The position numbers were made by a program, and so were the translations under genes. Below the pieces are notes generated by a model. The model did not search any database and was not told the origin of the DNA. It saw only the letters and a program-made list of their open reading frames with translations. A stretch of 35,188 nucleotides of DNA from Mycobacterium sp. 1165178.9 (lineage in GTDB: Bacteria; Actinomycetota; Actinomycetes; Mycobacteriales; Mycobacteriaceae): the NCBI RefSeq assembly GCF_001673555.1, contig NZ_LZMB01000165.1, positions 1-35,188 on the forward strand, read 5' to 3'. Within the stretch, counting starts at the first letter, position 1. Each line of letters begins with the position of its first letter. Shown here piece after piece: positions 1 to 7,581 of the stretch.

Positions 1-1161
1 CTCCTGGGCGATCGTCATCTTGTTGTCGACGTCGGCGAAGACGGTGGGCTGCACGAAGAAACCGTTGTCCAGGCCCTCGGGGCGGCCACCGCCGCACACC
101 AGCCGGGCGCCCTCCTCGATGCCCTTGGCGATGTAGCCCTCAACACGGGCGCGCTGCTTCTCCGAGATCAGCGAACCGATCTGGGCGGCCGGGTCCGACG
201 GCGGTCCGACCGGCAGGGCCTGCACGAATTGACTCACCGCGTCCACGATTTCGTCGTAACGCGAGCGGGGCGCCAGGATGCGGGTCTGGCCCACGCAGGC
301 CTGCCCGGTGTTCATGATCCCGGAGAACACCAGCATCGGGATCGCCGAGGCCAGGTCGACGTCCTCGAGGACGATGGCCGCCGACTTACCGCCGAGCTCC
401 AGCGTGCACGGCTTGAGCATTTCCGCGGCGCGCCGGCCGATCTCCTTGCCGACGCCGGAGCTGCCGGTGAACGTGAACAGGTCGACGTCTGGGTTGGAGG
501 TCAGCGCCTGGCCGGTCTCGATGCCGCCGGGCACCACCGACAGCACGCCCTCGGGCAGGCCGGCCTCGACGAAGATGTCCGCCAAAGCGTTTGTGGTCAA
601 GGGTGTCTCGGCCGCCGGCTTGAGTACCACGGTGCAGCCGGCCAGCAGCGCGGGGCCCAGTTTGTTGACCGCGAGGAACAGTGGCACGTTCCAGGCGACT
701 ATCGCGCCGACCACGCCGATCGGCTCGCGGTGCACGATGGTCTGGCCGTAGGAGCCGTTGCGAATCTCGCGCCACTTGACCTGGTCGACGGCCGGGCCGG
801 CGAAGAAGTTCATCGCGCCCATCGAGCCCATCCAGTGCATCGTCTCGATCGTGGTCGGCGGCTGGCCGGTCTCGCCGGCGAGCAGCGCGCTCAGCAGCTC
901 CTTGCGCTCCTCCATCAGCTTGGCGGCATTGGCGATGACGGCCGCGCGTTCCTTCGGCGGCGTCGTAGGCCAAGGGCCATTGTCGAAAGCGGCGCGGGCC
1001 GCGGCGACCGCGGCGTCGACGTCGGCCGCCGCCGCCAGGGGTGCCTTGCCGAAGTACTCGCCGGTGGCCGGACAGCGCACCTCGATCACCTCGGAGGTCG
1101 ACGGCTCCGTCCACTTGCCGCCGATGAAAAGCTTGTCGTATTCGGTCTTGATGTCGCCCAT
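1..1161 (-). CDS. Aldehyde dehydrogenase, NAD(P)-dependent (Rv0223c-type), 3' end cut by window edge
   Basis: N-terminal 387 residues of an aldehyde dehydrogenase; the family runs to about 490 residues, so roughly 100 C-terminal residues lie outside the window. It would oxidise an aldehyde to the acid in the cytosol; the substrate cannot be told from sequence. Visible family signatures are the general-base glutamate in LELGGKSA (E255) and the nucleophile in NTGQACVGQ (C289), plus the cofactor loop FTGSSGVGKEIG. The ATG at 1161 begins MGDIKTEYDKLFIGGKW, a usual family start. A KstR-like palindrome lies 32-45 bases upstream, which would tie the gene to sterol catabolism; the M. tuberculosis counterpart is, as I recall, in the KstR regulon. 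Position next to the Rv0224c homologue supports orthology with Rv0223c. Confidence 0.93.
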   Translation of the reverse strand, partial: MGDIKTEYDKLFIGGKWTEPSTSEVIEVRCPATGEYFGKAPLAAAADVDAAVAAARAAFDNGPWPTTPPKERAAVIANAAKLMEERKELLSALLAGETGQPPTTIETMHWMGSMGAMNFFAGPAVDQVKWREIRNGSYGQTIVHREPIGVVGAIVAWNVPLFLAVNKLGPALLAGCTVVLKPAAETPLTTNALADIFVEAGLPEGVLSVVPGGIETGQALTSNPDVDLFTFTGSSGVGKEIGRRAAEMLKPCTLELGGKSAAIVLEDVDLASAIPMLVFSGIMNTGQACVGQTRILAPRSRYDEIVDAVSQFVQALPVGPPSDPAAQIGSLISEKQRARVEGYIAKGIEEGARLVCGGGRPEGLDNGFFVQPTVFADVDNKMTIAQE

Positions 1162-1192
1162 GGGCGCCACCCTACCCAAGCCGACGCGAAAC

Positions 1193-1206
1193 GAGAACAC
1201 GTTTCA
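1193..1206 (-). promoter_or_regulatory. Candidate KstR operator upstream of the aldehyde dehydrogenase
   Basis: On the minus strand the site reads TGAAACGTGTTCTC, matching the published KstR consensus TnnAACnnGTTnnA at all positions except the last A. It lies inside the slightly wider inverted repeat GAAACG-N6-CGTTTC (1188-1205) in the 45-bp gap between the two genes. KstR is the TetR-family repressor of cholesterol catabolism. The match is visible; binding is inferred. Confidence 0.6.
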
Positions 1207-1974
1207 CTATTGGGGTTGGAGTACCAGCACCAGATTGCTCACCAGGAACTCCCGCAGCACCGGCACCCCCGTCAGCCACCATGCCCATCGTGGGTGGTAG
1301 CGGGGAAATGCGGCGACCATGACCCCGGTGTTCTCGGCCCAGCTCAGCCCCTCGGCGGCCGAGACCGCAAACAACGACGACCCGTAGTCGTTTTTGGGTC
1401 GGTGGCCGTGCTTGCGGGCATAGCGGCCGGCGGCGCGGGCGCCGCCGAGGTAATGCGTCATGCCCATCTCGTGGCCGCCGAACGGTCCAAGCCAGACGGT
1501 GTAGGAAAGCACGGCCAGTCCGCCCGGCTTGGTCACCCGCAGCATCTCGGCGCCGAGCTGCCAGGGCCGCGGCACGTGCTCGGCGACGTTGGAGGACAAG
1601 CAGATGTCCACCGAGTTATCGGCGAAGGGCAGCGCCATGCCCGAGGCGCGTACGAAGGTCCCCGTTCCCTGGGCGACGGCGGGCCCGGCCGCATGCATCT
1701 CGCTGGGGTCGGGTTCGACCCCGACATAGCGCAGGCCGGCATCTGTGAAGGCCGCCGCGAAGTAGCCCGGCCCACCGCCGACATCGAGCAGCGTGCGGCC
1801 GGAAAGCGGCTCGCCGTGGGCCGCTCGCCATAAGTCGCTCACCATGGCCGCGGTGTCGGCGGCCAGGGCGCCGTAGAAGCGGGCCGGATCCGGCTGCTCG
1901 TAGCGAAACTCCGACAGCAGCCGCACCGAGCGGGCCAGGGTCGCCCGGCGCGCGAAGATGTCGGTGGGCGCCAC
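1207..1974 (-). CDS. mtrP: SAM-dependent methyltransferase, MtrP type (Rv0224c homologue)
   Basis: Class I methyltransferase of 255 residues. The SAM-binding motif I is LLDVGGGPGYFA near residue 55, followed by the acidic loop VGVEPDPSEM and motif IV-like DICLSSNVAEHV, typical of Methyltransf_11. The C-terminus carries a hydrophobic stretch (VLREFLVSNLVLVL) that may touch the membrane. The GTG at 1974 gives MAPTDIFARRATLARS and a length close to the 254-residue M. tuberculosis Rv0224c; longer in-frame starts would run into the divergent glycosyltransferase gene. From memory of the literature, the C. glutamicum homologue NCgl2764 (MtrP) is needed for efficient trehalose-mycolate transport; its methyl acceptor is not settled. 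The stop codon abuts the KstR-like site of the next gene. Confidence 0.88.
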   Translation of the reverse strand: MAPTDIFARRATLARSVRLLSEFRYEQPDPARFYGALAADTAAMVSDLWRAAHGEPLSGRTLLDVGGGPGYFAAAFTDAGLRYVGVEPDPSEMHAAGPAVAQGTGTFVRASGMALPFADNSVDICLSSNVAEHVPRPWQLGAEMLRVTKPGGLAVLSYTVWLGPFGGHEMGMTHYLGGARAAGRYARKHGHRPKNDYGSSLFAVSAAEGLSWAENTGVMVAAFPRYHPRWAWWLTGVPVLREFLVSNLVLVLQPQ

Positions 1975-2039
1975 CGGCCACACCCTACGGATGTGTGGCT
2001 CTGCCCGATGCACATCATCGCCGGTTAGGCTGACGTCCA

Positions 2040-3206
2040 ATGTCTTCCTTGCGCTCCGTGCTACTGCTGTGCTGGCGCGATACCGGGCACCCACAGGGCG
2101 GCGGCAGCGAAGCCTATTTGCAGCGCATCGGCGCGCAGCTGGCCGCATCGGGAATCGCCGTCACGCTGCGCACCGCCCGCTATTCCGGAGCGCCACGCCG
2201 CGAGGTCGTCGACGGCGTGCGGATCAACCGGGCCGGCGGACGCTACTCGGTATACGTCTGGGCGCTGCTGGCGATGGCCTCGGCTCGGCTGGGGCTCGGC
2301 CCGCTGCGCGCGGTGCGACCCGACGTGGTCGTCGACACCCAGAACGGGCTGCCCTTCCTGGCCCGGCTGATCTACGGCCGCCGGGTGGTGGTGTTGGTGC
2401 ATCATTGCCACCGCGAGCAGTGGCCGGTGGCCGGGCCGGTGCTCGGCCGGCTCGGCTGGTTCGTCGAGTCGACGCTGTCGCCGCGGGTGAACCGGCACAA
2501 CCAGTACGTCACGGTGTCGCTGCCGTCCGCCCGAGACCTGGTCACCCTGGGCGTCAACAGCGCGCAGATCGCGGTGGTGCGCAACGGCGTGGACCGGGCG
2601 CCGACGCAATCGCTGACGGGCCCACGGTCGGCGGCGCCGCGGGTGGTGGTGCTGTCGAGGCTGGTGCCGCACAAGCAGATCGAGGACGCCCTCGAGGCGG
2701 TCGCGCGGCTGCTGCCGCGGATCCCGGACCTGCACCTGGACATCGTCGGCGACGGCTGGTGGCGCGATCGGCTCGTCGAACACGTGCGGCGGCTCGGCAT
2801 CAGTTCGGCGGTGACGTTCCACGGGCATGTCGATGACGTGACCAAACACCATGTCCTGCAAGGGGCCTGGGTGCACCTGCTGCCCTCCCGCAAGGAGGGC
2901 TGGGGTCTGGCCGTCGTGGAGGCGGCCCAACACCGGGTGCCGACCATCGGCTACCGCTCGTCGGGCGGCCTGTCGGACTCGATCGTCGACGAGGTCACCG
3001 GGATCCTGGTGGACAGCCACGCCGAGCTGGTGGGTCGGCTCGAAGAACTGCTCGCCGATCCTGTGCTGCGCGATCAACTGGGCGCCAAGGCGCACACCCG
3101 CAGCGGTGAATTCTCCTGGATGCAGAGCGCGGACGCGATGTGCGGCGTGCTGGAAGCGGTACACACCGGCCGCACGGTCAGCGGGCTAGTCACCGGGCGG
3201 GACTGA
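2040..3206 (+). CDS. GT4-family glycosyltransferase (Rv0225 homologue)
   Basis: Cytosolic GT-B fold glycosyltransferase of 388 residues. The N-terminal Rossmann half has the acceptor-side motif GGGSEAYLQRIGAQLAASG near residue 20; the C-terminal half has VVLSRLVPHKQ, the typical GT4 nucleotide-sugar domain start, and the EX7E signature EGWGLAVVE. It probably transfers a sugar from a nucleotide donor to a lipid or lipoglycan precursor, but donor and acceptor cannot be read from the sequence. It is divergent from the methyltransferase (65-bp gap) and its last 21 bases overlap the convergent membrane-protein gene. Length matches Rv0225 (about 384 residues). Placement within the TmaT/MtrP envelope locus suggests a cell-wall glycolipid role. 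Confidence 0.9.
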   Translation: MSSLRSVLLLCWRDTGHPQGGGSEAYLQRIGAQLAASGIAVTLRTARYSGAPRREVVDGVRINRAGGRYSVYVWALLAMASARLGLGPLRAVRPDVVVDTQNGLPFLARLIYGRRVVVLVHHCHREQWPVAGPVLGRLGWFVESTLSPRVNRHNQYVTVSLPSARDLVTLGVNSAQIAVVRNGVDRAPTQSLTGPRSAAPRVVVLSRLVPHKQIEDALEAVARLLPRIPDLHLDIVGDGWWRDRLVEHVRRLGISSAVTFHGHVDDVTKHHVLQGAWVHLLPSRKEGWGLAVVEAAQHRVPTIGYRSSGGLSDSIVDEVTGILVDSHAELVGRLEELLADPVLRDQLGAKAHTRSGEFSWMQSADAMCGVLEAVHTGRTVSGLVTGRD

Positions 3207-4904
3207 GCGGGCGCGGCGCCGCCACACACCGATCGTCGCGCCGGCGCCACCGCCGATCAGCATCGCCAGCCACGCCAGATGCGCGACCAACGTCGCCGTC
3301 CGCCGCCAGGCCGTCACCCCGGCGGTCTGCCCGCCGATCCGGTAGAGCGCAATGTCGTGGTCCCGATAGACCGGGGCCAGCGCGCCCAGGGTGCGGGCCG
3401 CCGCCCCCATGTCGCCCGCGCTGTCGGATTCCACCACCAGCCAGCCCACCCCTGCCGCGGCCAGCGCCGCCGGATCGGGCCCGGACAGCAGTAGCTCCTG
3501 CACGGCCCGGGCGTGCGAACCCTCCCCGGCAATGGTCGTCCCCGAGATCACCAGGTCGCCGGTGCTCAGCACGTCGGCGCGCACCCAGCGGGGCAGCGGG
3601 TCCAGCACCGGCGCGGGGCCCGACCAGGGGTACAGCCGCATGGTGCCGGCGGGCAGCACCGCGACCGTGCCCGGCTGGGTGTCGATCGCCGCTGCGACGG
3701 CGGTCCAGCCGCCCGGATAGCGCACCGGCGCGACCTTGCCGAACACACCCCAGGCCAGGTCGGGCAGCGCCAGCAGCAGCGTCAGGCAGCAGACCAGCGC
3801 CGGGGCGGCGGTTCCAGAAAGCCGTAGCCACCGGCGCAGCGTCACCACCGCGCCGGCACCCGCGAGGGCGTAGCCGGGCACCGCCAGCGCCACCCACTTC
3901 TGTCCGTCACGCAGCACCCCGAAAGCGGGCACGGTATCGACCACCGCGCTCAGCAGCTGCACGCCCGGGCCGGTCGCCAGCGCCGCCGGGACGAGCACGG
4001 ACACCGCCGCGAGCACCAGCAGTGGCACCGCGGCGGGGCGCCGGATGACCGTCGGCAGGCCCGCCGCGACGACGCCCAGCAGCACCACCGCCGAGAACAC
4101 CGCGAACAGCGTCGTGCGCGAACCGGGTACGGCCTCGCCGTTCCAAATTCCGCCGAGGCTGGCCAGGCTGGCCAGGGTGCCCAGCCCGGGCTCGGCGCGG
4201 GGCGCGAACGCCTCGACCCCGAGCCGGTTCGCCGCCGCGTGGGCGGTCAGTGACGTGCCCATCGCCGCCGCCGTAAGCCAGGGCAGCGCCGACACCAGCG
4301 CGGCACCCAACGCCGCCGCGGCGCACCACCGGCGCGGCCGGCCGGTACCGGGCGCCCCGACGCAAACCAGCGCCACCGTCGCGCCCATCAGCACACCGGT
4401 CGGGGTCAGCCCGGCCAGCGCGATCCAAAAGGCCAGCCCGCAAAACACGAATCCGCTCGCCGCCGTCGTCCGCAGCGTCAGCATTGCCGAGGCCACCCAG
4501 GGCAGGCAGCCGTAACCGACCAACAGGCTCCAATGACCCTGCAGAAGCCGTTCTGCGACATAGGGATTCCAGATGGCCACGGTGGTGCCGACGAACTGGC
4601 CGGAAGCGCCCGCGCATGGCAGCGCGACCGCGACCAGCCGGGCCGCCCCCCACCCGGCCAGCCACAGCCCGAGAATCAGCAGAATCTTGACCACGACGCC
4701 GCCGTCGACCAGATGGGAGGCCAGCGCCACCGCGAAATCCTGGGGGGTGGCGCGTGGCGCCGACGTCAGGCCCAGCGCGGTATCGGACAGATACGACCGC
4801 GGCGTCGACACCGCGTCGCGCAACAGCAGGTATCCGGGCGACAGGAGCGGCCCGACCACCAGCAGCGCCAAGACCAGTGCGTACCCGGGCCGGGTCCAGC
4901 GCAC
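3186..4904 (-). CDS. Polytopic membrane protein (Rv0226c homologue)
   Basis: A 572-residue integral membrane protein with many hydrophobic helices, for example YALVLALLVVGPLLSPGYLLL at the N-terminus, several between residues 70 and 350, and a last helix near residue 540 (LAWLAMLIGGGAGA) followed by a short basic tail. The block between about residues 380 and 530 is soluble (GWTAVAAAIDTQPGTVAVLP, then WVRADVLSTGDLVISG) and predicted extracytoplasmic. The overall shape, helices then an outside domain, resembles GT-C membrane glycosyltransferases, but I see no diagnostic catalytic motif and do not assign an activity. GTG start at 4904, 21 bp after the stop of the upstream DUF3068 gene, so the two are probably one transcript. 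Length agrees with Rv0226c (576 residues). Confidence 0.87.
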   Translation of the reverse strand: MRWTRPGYALVLALLVVGPLLSPGYLLLRDAVSTPRSYLSDTALGLTSAPRATPQDFAVALASHLVDGGVVVKILLILGLWLAGWGAARLVAVALPCAGASGQFVGTTVAIWNPYVAERLLQGHWSLLVGYGCLPWVASAMLTLRTTAASGFVFCGLAFWIALAGLTPTGVLMGATVALVCVGAPGTGRPRRWCAAAALGAALVSALPWLTAAAMGTSLTAHAAANRLGVEAFAPRAEPGLGTLASLASLGGIWNGEAVPGSRTTLFAVFSAVVLLGVVAAGLPTVIRRPAAVPLLVLAAVSVLVPAALATGPGVQLLSAVVDTVPAFGVLRDGQKWVALAVPGYALAGAGAVVTLRRWLRLSGTAAPALVCCLTLLLALPDLAWGVFGKVAPVRYPGGWTAVAAAIDTQPGTVAVLPAGTMRLYPWSGPAPVLDPLPRWVRADVLSTGDLVISGTTIAGEGSHARAVQELLLSGPDPAALAAAGVGWLVVESDSAGDMGAAARTLGALAPVYRDHDIALYRIGGQTAGVTAWRRTATLVAHLAWLAMLIGGGAGATIGVWRRRARSVPPGD

Positions 4905-4925
4905 GGTTAATGCATCCGAGCCGGG

Positions 4926-6239
4926 CTATTCCCGGTCGTGCGGGCCATGCGGATGGGGTTCGGCCGGCCCGGCCGCGGTGGGCTCGTCCGGGCCGGGCGA
5001 CCCGGATGGGCTCGGCGGGACAGGTGGCTCGGAGCCGGGCGCACCGGATTCCTCACGCGCCTCGGGACGCTGGGTGGGCAGCTTCTCGGTCTCGGCCTCG
5101 GCACCGGGCACCGGCTCCTCGAGGCCGCTGCGGCCGAAGAAGTCCTGGTCGCCGCGGTCCAGGCCGGGGTCGGTCAGCGCGCTCTCGCTGCGCAGGCTGA
5201 ACGAGGCGAGCAGGCCGCCGCCGATCAGCGCGATCAGACCGACCGCGGTGAACGTGATCGGCAGCACCCGCGACCACAGCGCCAGCCGGTCCCGCTCATC
5301 GCGGGCGGCGTTGACCTGGGATTCGACGGTGTCTTCGTTCGAGGTGACCTTGTAGTCGGCCACGGTGAGCTCCGGCTTGAGCGGGTCGCGGGCGAAGTAG
5401 TGGTCGGCGTGCTCGGTCTGCTTGACGATGGTGCCCGACACCGGGTCCACCCAGAACGTGCGCTGCGCCGCGTAGTAGCGGGTCATGGTGATCTGCTCGT
5501 TCGGATCGCCGCCCTGGACGCCCCACATCGACGCCGACGTGGTCTGCTTGGCGTCCTCGTTGCCGGCCAGCAGCGACGGGTACGTCACCGGGGCCACCAG
5601 CTTGCCGTCGGAGTTATAGCCGACGTTCTGGGTGAACTTGTAGGTGGAAAGCCCGTTGACGTCTTCCTGGGCTTCGTAGTTGACGTCGAACGCCTTCTGC
5701 GCGATCGGGTCGAAATAGGGATAGGTCTTCTTCTCGGTGTTGAACGGGAACCGGTAGGACAGCCCATCGTGCCGCAGCGGCATCGCGGTGGGCGGGTTCT
5801 CGTCGTTGACGGCGCGCGGCTTCTGGACCGAGCCGCCGGCATGGGTGTCGTCCGACACGGCGAGCGCGGTCTTGCGATTGAGCGTGACGGTGTCGACGAT
5901 CGCCAGCAGCAGCCCGCTGTCCTTCTGCTTGTCGGTTCGCCGCAACGAACTTCCGACCTGAAGCGTGACCACGTCGGCGTTGGCGGGGGACTCGACGCTG
6001 ATCTGCTGCTGAGAGACGAGCGGCACGTTCTGGTTGACGACGACGTGATCGGTCGACAACGACGCGGAGTCCAATGCCGTCCCGGTGCCGTCACCGACCA
6101 GTGTGGCATCGACGTCGAGGGGAACTTTGGTGATCCGGCTGGTGGTGTACGTCGTCAACAGCAGCGCGGCGATCAGCAGGGCAGCTCCGAAGCCGATGAT
6201 CCCGCATGCGGCGAACCGCAACATGACTGCTCGGTTCAC
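4926..6239 (-). CDS. DUF3068 (PorA-type family) membrane protein, Rv0227c homologue
   Basis: A 437-residue protein with one N-terminal helix (FGAALLIAALLLTTY), a large extracytoplasmic domain of about 300 residues, a second helix near residue 340 (ITFTAVGLIALIGGGLLASF) and an acidic, proline-rich cytoplasmic tail. It belongs to DUF3068. The C. glutamicum homologue NCgl2760 was reported to be required for lipomannan maturation and lipoarabinomannan synthesis, and the mycobacterial gene is described as essential; that is from memory. I chose the GTG at 6239 because a GAGGAGGG ribosome-binding site sits 9 bases upstream; the ATG at 6224 (MLRFAACG) is the alternative and a longer upstream start is unlikely. 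It leads an operon with the downstream membrane protein and is divergent from the acyltransferase. Confidence 0.9.
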   Translation of the reverse strand: MNRAVMLRFAACGIIGFGAALLIAALLLTTYTTSRITKVPLDVDATLVGDGTGTALDSASLSTDHVVVNQNVPLVSQQQISVESPANADVVTLQVGSSLRRTDKQKDSGLLLAIVDTVTLNRKTALAVSDDTHAGGSVQKPRAVNDENPPTAMPLRHDGLSYRFPFNTEKKTYPYFDPIAQKAFDVNYEAQEDVNGLSTYKFTQNVGYNSDGKLVAPVTYPSLLAGNEDAKQTTSASMWGVQGGDPNEQITMTRYYAAQRTFWVDPVSGTIVKQTEHADHYFARDPLKPELTVADYKVTSNEDTVESQVNAARDERDRLALWSRVLPITFTAVGLIALIGGGLLASFSLRSESALTDPGLDRGDQDFFGRSGLEEPVPGAEAETEKLPTQRPEAREESGAPGSEPPVPPSPSGSPGPDEPTAAGPAEPHPHGPHDRE

Positions 6240-6248
6240 GTCGCTGTG

Positions 6249-6256
6249 CCCTCCTC
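6249..6256 (-). promoter_or_regulatory. Strong ribosome-binding site fixing the DUF3068 start
   Basis: GAGGAGGG on the minus strand, 9 bases before the GTG at 6239. It decides the start against the longer frame opening at 6308 and favours the GTG over the ATG at 6224. Confidence 0.65.
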
Positions 6257-6408
6257 GATTCCTTGCTTTCATCAGCCGCGACCCGACCCGAGCAGCAGCC
6301 CGGGGCAAACTCGTCTGACCCTAACAGCAGAAAGTAAGGCGACGGCTTACCAACCTGTTGGGGTCCCCGGGTGTACCCATTCGCCGGGCAAACCAGCACA
6401 GGCAAACT

Positions 6409-7581
6409 GTGGTGGTGAGCGATGACCAGCGGGTGGGCGGGGTCCGCAGCTTCCTGCCGGCCGTGGAGGGCATGCGCGCCTGCGCGGCCATGGGCGTCGT
6501 GGTCACGCACGTCGCGTTCCAGACCGGGCACTCCAGCGGCGCCGCCGGCAGGCTGTTCGGGCGCTTCGACCTCGCCGTGGCGGTGTTCTTCGCGCTGTCG
6601 GGTTTCCTGCTGTGGCGCGGACATGCCGCAGCGGCAAGGGGTCTGGGACCCCGCCCGGCCACCGGCCACTATCTGCGGTCCAGAGTGGTCCGCATCATGC
6701 CCGCCTATGTGGTCGCCGTCGTGGTGATCCTGACCCTGTTGCCCGACGCCGACCATGCCAGCCTGACGGTGTGGTTGGCCAACCTGACGCTCACCCAGAT
6801 TTACGTGCCGCTGACGCTGACCGGCGGGCTGACCCAGATGTGGAGCCTGTCTGTCGAGGTCAGCTTCTACCTGGCGTTGCCGATTCTCGCCCTGCTGGCC
6901 CGCACGCTGCCGGTGCGGGCCAGGGTGCCGGCGATCGCCGCGCTGGGGGCCCTCAGCTGGGCGTGGGGCTGGGTGCCCATCCATTCCGGGTCCGGAACGA
7001 ATCCGCTCAACTGGCCGCCGGCCTTTTTCTCGTGGTTCGCCGCCGGCATGCTGCTGGCCGAGTGGGTGCACAGCGGGGTCGGAATTCCGCATCGCATCGC
7101 GCGCCGGCGGCTGGTGATGGCCGCCGTCGCGGTCGTTGCCTACCTTTTGGCGGCCTCCCCGCTGGCCGGCCCGGAAGGCCTCATTCCCGGTACGGCCTCC
7201 CAGTTCGCGGTTAAGACGGCGGCAGGCTCTGTCGTGGCCTTCGCCCTGGTCGCCCCGCTAGTGCTGGACCGGGTGGACACGCCGCATCGCGTCTTGGGAA
7301 CCACCGCGATGGTGACCCTGGGCCGGTGGTCCTACGGGCTGTTCGTCTGGCACCTGGCGGCGCTGGCCATGGTGTTCCCCGTGCTCGGGACGTTCCCGTT
7401 CACCGGCCGTATGCCCACGGTCTTGGTGCTGACGCTGATCTTCGGTTTCGCGATCGCCGCGGTCAGCTACGCGCTGGTCGAGTCGCCGTGCCGAGAAGCA
7501 TTGCGCCGCTGGGAGAAACGGGAGAAGCCGGGCGAAAAGGCCCAAGCCGTCGACGCCGAGGCTGATGCGATCGCGCCCTAG
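6409..7581 (+). CDS. tmaT: Membrane acyltransferase, TmaT type (Rv0228 homologue)
   Basis: Acyltransferase family 3 integral membrane protein of about 390 residues with around ten helices. The N-terminal signature is FLPAVEGMRACAAMGVVVTHVAF, whose histidine in V-V-T-H is the conserved catalytic-site candidate, followed by FDLAVAVFFALSGFLLW and the arginine of YLRSRVVRI, all hallmarks of the family. In C. glutamicum the homologue TmaT (NCgl2759) acetylates trehalose monomycolate before MmpL-type export; I infer the same role here. Three consecutive GTG codons at 6409, 6412 and 6415 are candidate starts. An in-frame TTG at 6358 lies inside the palindrome CCAAC-CT-GTTGG and has no ribosome-binding site, so I reject it. 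The stop is interlocked with that of the convergent acyl-CoA synthetase. Confidence 0.88.
   Translation: MVVSDDQRVGGVRSFLPAVEGMRACAAMGVVVTHVAFQTGHSSGAAGRLFGRFDLAVAVFFALSGFLLWRGHAAAARGLGPRPATGHYLRSRVVRIMPAYVVAVVVILTLLPDADHASLTVWLANLTLTQIYVPLTLTGGLTQMWSLSVEVSFYLALPILALLARTLPVRARVPAIAALGALSWAWGWVPIHSGSGTNPLNWPPAFFSWFAAGMLLAEWVHSGVGIPHRIARRRLVMAAVAVVAYLLAASPLAGPEGLIPGTASQFAVKTAAGSVVAFALVAPLVLDRVDTPHRVLGTTAMVTLGRWSYGLFVWHLAALAMVFPVLGTFPFTGRMPTVLVLTLIFGFAIAAVSYALVESPCREALRRWEKREKPGEKAQAVDAEADAIAP

Noticed and set aside
229..1833. Long open frame on the plus strand over the aldehyde dehydrogenase and methyltransferase genes
   Set aside because: Arg/Gly/His-rich translation without family motifs; a GC-driven shadow of two well-supported minus-strand genes.
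6358..6408. Upstream TTG start for the TmaT-type acyltransferase
   Set aside because: The TTG lies in a palindrome (CCAAC-CT-GTTGG), lacks a ribosome-binding site, and the added residues do not look conserved.
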